From assembly GCF_024756275.1 (NCBI RefSeq), contig NZ_JANUGQ010000036.1, positions 1-64,000 on the forward strand: 64,000 nucleotides of DNA. Reading direction: 5' to 3'. Origin of the DNA: Streptomyces pyxinae (lineage in GTDB: Bacteria; Actinomycetota; Actinomycetes; Streptomycetales; Streptomycetaceae). Of the stretch, positions 32,939 to 40,326 are shown piece after piece. Position 1 is the stretch's first letter; every line of letters starts with the position of its first letter. A program made the position numbers and the translations under genes. The notes beneath the pieces were generated by a model that was given only the letters and a program-made list of their open reading frames with translations, was not told the DNA's origin and did no database searches.

Positions 32939-33763
32939 TCAGCCGTCGGACAGGGTGGAGAGGCGGCCGGCGAGGGCGCGGAAGAAGTGGGCGTAGGCGG
33001 CCGGGCTCGGCGGGGTCTCCGGGTTCCAGGGCTCGACCGGGACGCCCGCGAACCGGCCCTCCGGCACCGGCTGGGCGTTGGCGCGGTTGTCGGCCAGCAC
33101 CAGGTCGGGGCGGAGGCCGGCCGCGTGGTCCCAGTCGGTGGTGAGCCAGCCGGTGCCCGGGCCGGGGCCGGGGTCCAGCAGCCGGACGCCGAGGCCCGCC
33201 AGGTGGCGCAGCTCCGGCCAGGCCTCGGGCCGCGCCAGGTGCACCTGGCCGGATCCCGCGCCGGAGAGGGCCAGCACCCGTGCCCCGCCCGCCCCGGCAC
33301 CGGCGCCCAACAGTGCCTCGGCCGCCGCCAGTTCCGCGGCGCCACCGGGTTCGGGCGCGGTCCCGTCCCGCAGGCCGGCCGCCAGCTCGCCGAAGCGGGC
33401 GAGGATCGCCGGCAGCGGGGCCCCGCCCACCGAGAGCGCCACCAGCGGCACCCGGCGGGGCCGCTCCAGGGCGTACGGGCTCTTCTCGTCGTACGTCAGG
33501 TCCACCACCAGGTCCGGGGACGCCGCCAGGAGCGCCTCCTCGGTGAGGTCCTTGCCCGGCCCGAGGTACGGCACCCCCGCCGCCGCCAGCGCGCCCGACT
33601 TGGCCGGATCCAGGCGGCCGTCGTCATGCCCGGAGCCGTACACCGCCACCGGGCGTATGCCCAGGTCGTCCAGGGCGGCGCCCGCTCTCGCGTAGGCCAC
33701 CACCCGTACGGGCACGCGATCCGTCCGTACCGCTTGCCCCGTGTCGTCCGTGAACTCCCACAC
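32939..33763 (-). CDS. Siderophore-binding-like (FecB/FepB fold) protein without a signal peptide
   Basis: A 274-residue protein with the fold of iron-siderophore substrate-binding proteins (PBP2, TroA type): VPVRVVAYARAGAALDDLGIRPVAVYG, then GVPYLGPGKDLTEEALLAASPDLVVDLTYDE, and a C-terminal half with LVLADNRAN and LRHLAGLGVRLLDP. Normal relatives are lipoproteins, but here the frame starts VAVWEFTDDTGQAVRTDRVP with no hydrophobic segment, so it is predicted cytoplasmic. The GTG at 33763 has GGGAG upstream at normal spacing. There is no ABC permease or ATPase beside it. Function might be a non-secreted ligand binder, or a remodelled relic. Confidence 0.8.
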   Translation of the reverse strand: MWEFTDDTGQAVRTDRVPVRVVAYARAGAALDDLGIRPVAVYGSGHDDGRLDPAKSGALAAAGVPYLGPGKDLTEEALLAASPDLVVDLTYDEKSPYALERPRRVPLVALSVGGAPLPAILARFGELAAGLRDGTAPEPGGAAELAAAEALLGAGAGAGGARVLALSGAGSGQVHLARPEAWPELRHLAGLGVRLLDPGPGPGTGWLTTDWDHAAGLRPDLVLADNRANAQPVPEGRFAGVPVEPWNPETPPSPAAYAHFFRALAGRLSTLSDG

Positions 33764-34185
33764 AGCCACCGCTCCCTCAGTTGGCCGGACTTCACCCCCC
33801 ACCTTTGTCCGGATACCACATCCGCACAAGACCGCCTCGCGCCGCGTTCACGCTCGCCCCCGGCATGTGCCGGAAGCATGAACTGCCCCCGACCCGCTCC
33901 GGCCGGTCCGGCAGAGGCGTGCCCGCCAGCGGACGGAGGCACCCCGGGCCGATCCACTCACGCTCATCAACGTCCTTACGACGCAGGTGGTTTGATGACG
34001 GCGGAGGCGCGGGAGCAGACCACCGGACGCGGTACCGGCCGTCCCCGCCGGCTCCCGGACCGGCAGGTGCCGGGGGCAGATACCGGAATGCACGCGACCG
34101 CCCGGGCAGCCGGGGTGCGACCGTGGCCGCCGGGCCGGCGCATATGGCCTGGAGGCCCTGGTCGGAGCAGTGGCATGCTGGCGCC
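33764..34185. other. Intergenic region, nothing further seen
   Basis: About 420 bases between two divergent gene starts. AT content is a little higher near 33790-33830 and 33960-34000, the likely promoter zones. I see no repeat, RNA gene or supported open frame. Confidence 0.45.
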
Positions 34186-34929
34186 GTGAACGGACCGGAG
34201 ATCCAGATCAGTTTCGCGCCCGGCCTGGGCCTCTTCGTCGCGGCCCCGCGCCGGACCGGCCGCAGCGCGGTGGTCACCGACGGCGCCTCCACCCTCGGCC
34301 ATGTGGTCGAGTCACTGGGGGTCCCGCTGACCGAGGCGGGCACGCTGCTGGTGGACGGCCGGCCGGTCACCACCGCCCACATCCCCGCCGCCGGGGAACG
34401 GGTCGAGGTGCTCGGGGTCGACCGCCCGCAGCCGGTGCCGGGTGCCCCGCTGCGGTTTCTGCTCGATGTGCACCTGGGCACCCTGGCGCGCCGGCTCCGG
34501 CTGCTCGGCGTGGACGCCGCGTACGAGAGCGAGGACATCGGGGACGGCGCGCTGGCCGCCCTCTCGGCCCGGGAGCGGCGGGTGATGCTCTCCCGGGACC
34601 GGGGGCTGCTGCGCCGCCGGGAGCTGTGGGCGGGCGCGTACGTCTACAGCGACCGCCCCGACGAGCAACTGCGCGACGTGCTGGAGCGGTTCGCCCCGCC
34701 GCTCACCCCCTGGTCCCGCTGCACCGCCTGCAACGGGGAGCTGGCGGTGGCCGAGAAGGAGGCGGTGGTGGAGCGCCTGGAACAGGGCACCCGGCGCACC
34801 TATGACGTCTTCGCCCACTGCCCCCGCTGTGAGCGGGTCTACTGGCGCGGCGCCCACCACGCCCGGCTCCAGGCCATCGTGGCGGAGGCCGTCCGCGACT
34901 TCGGCGCCAACACCCCCCGCACGCCCTGA
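34186..34929 (+). CDS. Mut7-C RNase-domain protein with ubiquitin-like N-terminus
   Basis: A 247-residue protein with two modules. The first 85 residues resemble the ubiquitin-like/ThiS-like Ub-Mut7C domain (VVESLGVPLTEAGTLLVDGRPV); the C-terminal part is the Mut7-C RNase module of PIN type: FLLDVHLGTLARRLRLLGVDA, then RVMLSRDRGLLRRRELW, both with conserved acidic residues, and a zinc ribbon CTACNGEL and CPRCERVYW. The family is predicted to cleave RNA. The GTG at 34186 was chosen because residues before it are low complexity. It is one of few actinobacterial RNase types with this layout; substrate unknown. Confidence 0.85.
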   Translation: MNGPEIQISFAPGLGLFVAAPRRTGRSAVVTDGASTLGHVVESLGVPLTEAGTLLVDGRPVTTAHIPAAGERVEVLGVDRPQPVPGAPLRFLLDVHLGTLARRLRLLGVDAAYESEDIGDGALAALSARERRVMLSRDRGLLRRRELWAGAYVYSDRPDEQLRDVLERFAPPLTPWSRCTACNGELAVAEKEAVVERLEQGTRRTYDVFAHCPRCERVYWRGAHHARLQAIVAEAVRDFGANTPRTP

Positions 34930-35036
34930 ACCACCCGGGGCCCACCACCCGCCTCCCTCCGGGTCCGCCCCGGCTCCGCCCGGGTGCCTATCCTGGCCGC
35001 GTACCGGCCCGGCACCGGTCCGCCGTCCCGTCCGTC

Positions 35037-35080
35037 CGCCAGCCAGTTAGTCAGCCAGTCAATTCAGTCAGTCAGTCGCC
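35037..35080. repeat. Short CAGT/GTCA repeats in the SDR leader
   Basis: Just upstream of the SDR gene runs a block of repeated CAGT and AGTCAGCC words (GCCAGCCAGTTAGTCAGCC, then AATTCAGTCAGTCAGTCGCC). It is unusual in this GC-rich genome and could form slipped or alternate RNA structures. Confidence 0.7.
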
Positions 35081-35104
35081 CATTTCCCGCGCGAGGAGTG
35101 CCCC

Positions 35105-35950
35105 ATGACCGCCGCCCCGTCCGCCGACGCCACCGCCACCGGCCCGGCCACCGCCACGGATCCGGCCTCCGGCCCGGCGACCGGCCAGGCCTCCGGCGGC
35201 GGGCCGGTCGCCGTGGTCACCGGAGCGAGCAGCGGCATCGGCGCCGCCACGGCCCGGCAGCTCGCGGCGGCGGGGCACCGGGTGGTGCTGACCGCCCGGC
35301 GCGCGGACCGGATCGAGGCGCTGGCGGCGGAGCTGACCGAGGCGGGCCGCCGGGCCACCGCGTACCCGCTGGACGTCACCGACCGGGCGGCCGTCGACGC
35401 CTTCGCGGCCACGCTCGACCGCTGCGACCTGCTGGTCAACAACGCGGGCGGCGCGCTCGGCGCGGACCCGGTGGCCACCGGCGACCCCGAGGACTGGCGC
35501 CGGATGTACGAGGTGAACGTGCTCGGCACGCTCCATCTGACCCAGGCGCTGCTGCCCGCCCTCACCGCGAGCGGCGCGGGCACCGTGGTCGTGGTCTCCT
35601 CCACCGCCGCGCACGCCAGCTACGAGGGCGGCGCCGGATATGTGGCCGCCAAGAACGGGGCCAGGGTGCTGGCAGAGACGCTCCGGCTGGAGATCGTCGG
35701 CACGCCGGTCCGGGTGATCGAGATCGCTCCCGGCATGGTCAGGACCGAGGAGTTCGCCACCACCCGCTTCCGGGGCGACACCGAGAAGGCGGCGAAGGTG
35801 TACGCGGGCGTGGCCGAGCCGCTCACCGCCGACGACGTGGCCGACACCATCACCTGGGCGGTGACCCGCCCCGCCCACGTCAACATCGACCTGCTGGTCG
35901 TCCGCCCCCGCGCCCAGGCGTCCAACAGCAAGGTCCACCGCGAGCTGTGA
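35105..35950 (+). CDS. Short-chain dehydrogenase/reductase (serine/3-hydroxy acid type)
   Basis: A 281-residue SDR. After a 30-residue Ala/Gly/Thr-rich start comes VAVVTGASSGIGAATARQLA, then NNAGGALG, a catalytic serine in VVVVSSTAAHASYEGG and the YVAAK motif, so all of the classical residues (S, Y, K) are present. Length and the ALRLEIVGTPVRVIEIAPGMV segment fit NADP-dependent serine or 3-hydroxy acid dehydrogenases (YdfG-type). The substrate is not told by the sequence. ATG follows a run of GCGAGGAG at normal spacing. The gene is convergent with rtcB. Confidence 0.9.
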   Translation: MTAAPSADATATGPATATDPASGPATGQASGGGPVAVVTGASSGIGAATARQLAAAGHRVVLTARRADRIEALAAELTEAGRRATAYPLDVTDRAAVDAFAATLDRCDLLVNNAGGALGADPVATGDPEDWRRMYEVNVLGTLHLTQALLPALTASGAGTVVVVSSTAAHASYEGGAGYVAAKNGARVLAETLRLEIVGTPVRVIEIAPGMVRTEEFATTRFRGDTEKAAKVYAGVAEPLTADDVADTITWAVTRPAHVNIDLLVVRPRAQASNSKVHREL

Positions 35951-36015
35951 ACCCGCCGCCGAGCGCGTACGACCGGTGACCGGCGAGCGCCGGCCCCCGA
36001 CCGGCGAGCACGCGT

Positions 36016-36050
36016 GAACGGCAGGGTGGTAGCCGGTCGCCCTGCCGTTC
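36016..36050. terminator. Terminator between the SDR gene and rtcB
   Basis: GAACGGCAGGG (36016-36026) pairs perfectly with CCCTGCCGTTC (36040-36050) around a 13-base loop. It sits between the convergent SDR and rtcB genes and can serve both. Confidence 0.8.
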
Positions 36051-36080
36051 GTACGCGCGCCCTGCTCTTCGTACGCGTCC

Positions 36081-37274
36081 TCAGCCCTTCACACACACCA
36101 GCTGCCGCAGCTTGGCCACCACCTCGACCAGATCCCGCTGGCGGTCGATGACCTGCTCGATCGGCTTGTACGCGGCCGGGATCTCGTCCACCACCCCGGA
36201 GTCCTTGCGGCACTCGACGCCTCGGGTCTGGTCCGCCAGGTCCTGGGCGGTGAACCGGCGCTTGGCCGCGTTCCGGCTCATCCGGCGGCCGGCCCCGTGC
36301 GAGGCCGAGTTGAACGACGCCGCGTTGCCGAGCCCGCGGACGATGTACGACCCGGTGCCCATCGACCCCGGGATGATCCCGTAGTCGCCGGAGCCCGCCC
36401 GGATCGCGCCCTTCCGGGTGACCAGCAGGTCCATCCCCTCGTACCGCTCCTCCGCCACGTAGTTGTGGTGGCAGGAGATGACCGGCTCGTAGGTGACCCG
36501 CGCCTTGCGGAACTCCCGGCGCACCACGTCCTGGAAGAGCGCCATCATGATCGCGCGGTTGTACCGGGCGTACTCCTGCGCCCAGAACAGATCGTTCCGG
36601 TACGCCGCCATCTGCGGGGTGTCCGCGACGAAGACCGCCAGGTCCCGGTCGACCAGCCCCTGGTTGTGCGGGAGCTTCCGGGCCTCCCCGATGTGGTACT
36701 CGGCCAGCTCCTTGCCGATGTTCCGCGAACCGGAGTGCAGCATCAGCCAGACCGCGCCGCTCTCGTCCAGGCAGAACTCGATGAAGTGGTTGCCGCCGCC
36801 CAGCGAGCCCATCTGCTTGGCCGCCCGCTCCCGGCGGAACCGGACCGCCTCGGCGATACCGTCGAACCGGGACCAGAAGTCGTCCCAGCCGGCCGTCGGG
36901 AAGCCGTGCAGCCGCCGGGGGTCGACCATCTCGCCGTGCATCGAGAAGCCGACCGGGATGGCCTCCTCGATCTTCGAGCGCAGCCGCGACAGATCGCCCG
37001 GGAGGTCGTTGGCGGTCAGCGAGGTCTTCACCGCCGACATTCCGCAGCCGATGTCCACACCGACCGCCGCCGGGCAGACCGCGCCCTCCATGGCGATCAC
37101 GGAACCGACCGTGGCGCCCTTGCCGTAGTGCACGTCGGGCATCACGGCCAGCCCCTTGATCCAGGGCAGGGTGGCCACATTGCGCAACTGCTGGAGGGCG
37201 CCGTCCTCCACCGTCGCCGGGTCCGCCCACATACGGATCGGCACCCGGGCGCCGGGCATCTCGGTGTACGACAT
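36081..37274 (-). CDS. rtcB: RNA-splicing ligase RtcB
   Basis: A 397-residue RtcB, which joins 2',3'-cyclic phosphate or 3'-phosphate RNA ends to 5'-OH ends with GTP and Mn. Metal and nucleotide motifs seen are VGVDIGCGMSAV (with the active Cys), LGGGNHFIEFC, HSGSRNIGK, SCHHNYV, and SHGAGRRMSR (with the guanylated His). Length matches bacterial RtcB. There is no archease, RtcA or RtcR neighbour, so it is a stand-alone gene. It starts ATG with GGA upstream in an AT-rich leader (37275-37320). Its target, perhaps stress-cut tRNA, is unknown. Confidence 0.95.
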   Translation of the reverse strand: MSYTEMPGARVPIRMWADPATVEDGALQQLRNVATLPWIKGLAVMPDVHYGKGATVGSVIAMEGAVCPAAVGVDIGCGMSAVKTSLTANDLPGDLSRLRSKIEEAIPVGFSMHGEMVDPRRLHGFPTAGWDDFWSRFDGIAEAVRFRRERAAKQMGSLGGGNHFIEFCLDESGAVWLMLHSGSRNIGKELAEYHIGEARKLPHNQGLVDRDLAVFVADTPQMAAYRNDLFWAQEYARYNRAIMMALFQDVVRREFRKARVTYEPVISCHHNYVAEERYEGMDLLVTRKGAIRAGSGDYGIIPGSMGTGSYIVRGLGNAASFNSASHGAGRRMSRNAAKRRFTAQDLADQTRGVECRKDSGVVDEIPAAYKPIEQVIDRQRDLVEVVAKLRQLVCVKG

Positions 37275-37704
37275 AATTCCTCAGTTCCCCCGGAAAACGA
37301 TAAAAACGTTGATCACGGCACATACCGGTGCGAAGGCCGCGAAGAAGGTGGCGGCCCGGCAGCGACGGCAGCACGTGCGATACACATTGTGTCCGCCGGG
37401 CCCGCCCCGGCGGCAACCGGTTTTCGCGTCGCCCCACGGGGCTCGCGGCGGCCCGCGGGACTTCGGAGCGGCTCCCGGCCACCCCGGGTGACCTGCGGCG
37501 ACGCGCCGCGAGTAAGGGACGATCCGGGGTGGCGTGGAGCCACCGGCGGCCGTCCGCCGTCCTTACCGGTGCACCGCGCTCGCGCGGAGCGCCGATCATG
37601 GTGCGACACGGAACACAAGCGAACATGTCGGCCGCGGTGACCCGCTGTGGCAATCAGTGGCAATCAGTGGCGATCAGTGGCATTCGGTGAAAGGAGCCCC
37701 GGAC
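37275..37704. other. Intergenic region, rtcB leader and the DUF3558 gene
   Basis: About 430 bases between divergent starts. The first 45 bases beside rtcB are AT-rich (GATAAAAACG) and probably hold its promoter or leader. The tandem decamer (annotated apart) lies at the other end. No other gene is supported. Confidence 0.5.
37648..37687. repeat. Tandem decamer upstream of the first DUF3558 gene
   Basis: TGGCAATCAG at 37648-37657 and 37658-37667, then TGGCGATCAG and TGGCATTCGG, four 10-bp units in a row ending 17 bases before the GTG of the lipoprotein gene. One helical-turn spacing would suit cooperative protein binding. Confidence 0.8.
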
Positions 37705-38625
37705 GTGCGGCGAAGGGCATGGGCGTACGGACCCGGTGTGGTGGCCCTCCTGATGGCGTTCACCGCCGGTGTCACCGGCTGCACCGCCGGATCCGGCGAC
37801 ACCGGCGGCACCGGTGACGCCAAGGGCGGCGGCCCGGCCCAGGCGGCGGCGCCCCCCGGTAAGTACCGCACGCTCTACGAGCCCTGCGGCTCGGTCGACC
37901 CCGTCACCCTCCGCGACCTGCTCCCGGCCGCCGCGCTGCTCTCGCCGGAGCAGCAGGAGCGGATCTACCGGGGCTCGCCGGCCGTGACGTACGACACCGA
38001 CCGCCGCGCCGGCTGCGGCTGGAAGGCGGACGGCCCGGACGCCTCGCACCAGCTGACCCTGGACTTCGAGCGGGTCGTCTCCTACGACCCGAACGTCAGC
38101 GACGACGACCGGGCCCAGCAGGTCTACAGCCAGAAGGCGACCGCCGCCGGCTTCCCCGCCGACCCGGCGAACCCTGCGGCCCCGGACGGGCCCGCCGGTC
38201 CGGGCGCCCCGTCGGGCCCGGCGGCGCCCTCCGGGTCCGCCGCCCGGCCCGGCCCGGCCCCCTCCGCCCATGCCCCGGCCCCGGGCAGCGCCGCCTCCCC
38301 GGCCGGGCACGCCCCGTCCACCGCGCCGTCCGCGCCCGGCACTCCGGCGTCGCCCTCGTCCGGCGCCCCCGGCACGCTCCCGGGCCTGGAGCCCCGGCTG
38401 CTGGCCGACCTGGGGGACGCGGCGTTCATCGACGACGTGCTGAGCCGCGCCGGTTCGACCGCCCAGCACCGCACCGTGAGCGTGGTGTTCCGCACATCCA
38501 ATGTCGTCGTCACCGTCACCTACGGCGAGCAGCCGGCCCGGATCACCGAGGTGCCGGACAGCAAGGAACTCCAGGAAAAGGCCCAGGGCCTGGCCCGAAA
38601 GCTGGCCGACCGGTTCGACGAGTAG
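37705..38625 (+). CDS. DUF3558-type lipoprotein with a variable Pro/Ala insert
   Basis: A 306-residue lipoprotein. The GTG has AGGAG eight bases upstream; the signal ends in lipobox VTGC. The extracellular part starts YEPCGSVDPVTLRDLLP, the DUF3558 start pattern (PC then a long helix), continues with GCGWKADG and ends with VVFRTSNVVVTVTYGEQPAR. A roughly 70-residue Pro/Ala/Gly/Ser stretch (about 150-220) interrupts the domain. DUF3558 proteins are expanded in actinobacteria and their job is unknown. A second DUF3558 gene follows in the same direction, 214 bases away. Confidence 0.82.
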   Translation: MRRRAWAYGPGVVALLMAFTAGVTGCTAGSGDTGGTGDAKGGGPAQAAAPPGKYRTLYEPCGSVDPVTLRDLLPAAALLSPEQQERIYRGSPAVTYDTDRRAGCGWKADGPDASHQLTLDFERVVSYDPNVSDDDRAQQVYSQKATAAGFPADPANPAAPDGPAGPGAPSGPAAPSGSAARPGPAPSAHAPAPGSAASPAGHAPSTAPSAPGTPASPSSGAPGTLPGLEPRLLADLGDAAFIDDVLSRAGSTAQHRTVSVVFRTSNVVVTVTYGEQPARITEVPDSKELQEKAQGLARKLADRFDE

Positions 38626-38754
38626 CCGCTCGCCGGGCGTGCTCCCGGCCCCGCCCGGCGACCCGCGCCCGGCCCGCCGCCTCCCCCGGGCACGTACCCG
38701 GTCGGGCTACCGTGGCCGGGCCGGACCCGACTCGTACGACAGGTGATCGTCCAG

Positions 38755-38835
38755 CCGAACGACCAGACGAACGAACGACTGAACGACTGACTGAACGATC
38801 AACTGAACGACAAACGCCAAGTGACCGACTGAAGG
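38755..38835. repeat. Short GAACGA/ACTGA repeats in the leader of the second DUF3558 gene
   Basis: Between the two lipoprotein genes runs a block of repeated short words (GAACGAC, GACTGA, ACTGAACGA) in irregular tandem, up to the ribosome site GAAGGAAC before the ATG. A similar CAGT-type block stands in front of the SDR gene at 35037. Confidence 0.65.
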
Positions 38836-38839
38836 AACC

Positions 38840-39574
38840 ATGCAGCGATCAGCTCCGCGACTCACCCGCATACTCGCCTGCGCCGCCGTACCGGTGATGC
38901 TCGTCGTCGCCGGTTGCTCCTCGGACTCGGACGGCAAGAGCGAGGCCAAGCCGGAGTCCTCCGCCTCCACCGCCGCCACCGGAACGGCGCCCGAGGCCAC
39001 GCCCTCCGAGAAGCCCGTCGAGCCCGCGAAGTACACCAAGCTGCCCGAGCCCTGCAAGGCGATCTCCGCGAAGACGATCGAGGAGCTGGTGCCGGACGTC
39101 AAGGACAAGGCCGGCACCCCCGGCAAGTCCTCCGACGTGACCAGCCGGGGCAGCTGCTCCTGGAACGGCCTGGAGGACAAGGGCGTCGACGGCTCGCAGT
39201 ACCGCTGGCTGGACATCTCCGTCCTGCGGTACGACTCCGAGCAGTCGCTGGGCAGCGGCGAGAAGCGCGCCCAGGACAGCTACGCCAAGGAGGTCGCCAA
39301 GGTGAAGGCGTCCGAGGGCGCCACCCAGGTGAAGACCTCCCCGGCGAAGGGCGTCGGCCAGGACGCGACCGCCATCGCCTACGGCCTCAAGAAGACCGGT
39401 GAGGACTTCCGTTACGCGGCGATCGTGACCCGCGCGGAGAACACCGTGATCACCGTCTCCTTCAACGGCGCCGGCTACGCGGGCGCCGACACCCCGGCCT
39501 CCTCCGAACTGATGGAGGGCACCGTCAAGGCCACCAAGGAGGCCGTCGCGGCCGTGGCCGCGGCCAACAAGTAG
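38840..39574 (+). CDS. DUF3558-type lipoprotein, second copy
   Basis: A 244-residue lipoprotein. Signal MQRSAPRLTRILACAAVPVM leads to lipobox VVAGC; a Ser/Ala/Thr linker follows. The domain begins KLPEPCKAISAKTIEELVPDVK, the DUF3558 start, with GSCSWNGLEDKG and a C-terminal VITVSFNGAGYAG. It lacks the long Pro/Ala insert seen in the previous gene, so the pair are diverged paralogs. ATG with GAAGGAAC upstream. It ends in a strong perfect terminator. Confidence 0.83.
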   Translation: MQRSAPRLTRILACAAVPVMLVVAGCSSDSDGKSEAKPESSASTAATGTAPEATPSEKPVEPAKYTKLPEPCKAISAKTIEELVPDVKDKAGTPGKSSDVTSRGSCSWNGLEDKGVDGSQYRWLDISVLRYDSEQSLGSGEKRAQDSYAKEVAKVKASEGATQVKTSPAKGVGQDATAIAYGLKKTGEDFRYAAIVTRAENTVITVSFNGAGYAGADTPASSELMEGTVKATKEAVAAVAAANK

Positions 39575-39586
39575 GACCCGGCCGAC

Positions 39587-39632
39587 ACGACCGGAGCCCG
39601 GCGCCCTCCCCAGGACGCCGGGCTCCGGTCGT
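39587..39632. terminator. 17-bp perfect terminator after the second DUF3558 gene
   Basis: ACGACCGGAGCCCGGCG (39587-39603) pairs perfectly with CGCCGGGCTCCGGTCGT (39616-39632). Two copies of the palindrome CTCGTACGAG follow at 39640-39649 and 39664-39673. It lies between convergent genes. Confidence 0.85.
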
Positions 39633-39716
39633 ACCCACGCTCGTACGAGTGCTCGCACAGGCCCTCGTACGAGTCGCACCACTCCCCCAGCGGCGGCCCG
39701 GCCGTACGACCGGGCC

Positions 39717-40247
39717 TCAGAACCGCTCGATCTCCTCGCCGTCCGGGATCTGGTAGCAGCCCGAGACGACCATCACTTCGAGCTTGGCCGGCTTGGTCGA
39801 CAGGGCGGTGATCTGCACGCTGTGCTTCTTCGCGTCGTTGTCCGCCGTGAGGGCCAGGTTCTTGTTCTTGCTGGTGTCCCGGCCGTACTCCACGACCTTC
39901 CAGCCGTGCTGGGGCAGTTCGTCCTTCAGCCGTTCCACCACCGCGTCGAGGTCCGTGGGGGACGCCGGAGTGAGGGTCCACGGATGGAAGACCGTGAAGT
40001 ACTTCTCCCGGTCCTTGCCCGAGCACCCCGAGACCCCGGCACCGACCTGGGACGACTTCCCCTTGACGCCGATCAGGTCGTACAGCTCGCTGGAGACCTT
40101 CTCCGCCTTGTCCGCGGCGTCGGAGGACGTACTGGTACCGGCGGACGGAGTGTCCCCGGACCCTTTCGCATCGGTCATGCTGCATCCCGTGAGAGTGGTG
40201 ACGGCGAGGGACAGGAGGAGCGCCGGAGCGCCGAGTCTGATTTTCAC
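39717..40247 (-). CDS. Lipoprotein of the DUF1023 module, unknown function
   Basis: A 176-residue lipoprotein: signal MKIRLGAPALLLSLAVTTLT ends in GC, then a Ser/Thr linker. The outer domain (about 45-176) carries four Cys (two near the signal and GCSG), KYFTVFHPWTL, a DLDAVVERLKDEL helix, GWKVVEYGRD and a C-terminal VMVVSGCYQIPDG. No family recognised with confidence. It follows the DUF1023 hydrolase on the same strand with an 80-base gap, so the three genes (42615 to 39717) are probably an operon acting outside the membrane. GTG start with GAGG upstream. Confidence 0.75.
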   Translation of the reverse strand: MKIRLGAPALLLSLAVTTLTGCSMTDAKGSGDTPSAGTSTSSDAADKAEKVSSELYDLIGVKGKSSQVGAGVSGCSGKDREKYFTVFHPWTLTPASPTDLDAVVERLKDELPQHGWKVVEYGRDTSKNKNLALTADNDAKKHSVQITALSTKPAKLEVMVVSGCYQIPDGEEIERF

Positions 40248-40326
40248 GTTGGAGCCTCGATAGGTTCGGTCCGGGCCTGAGCGCGGGCGGGACCGGTCGT
40301 CGGATACGTCACATACGCGGCTGCTC

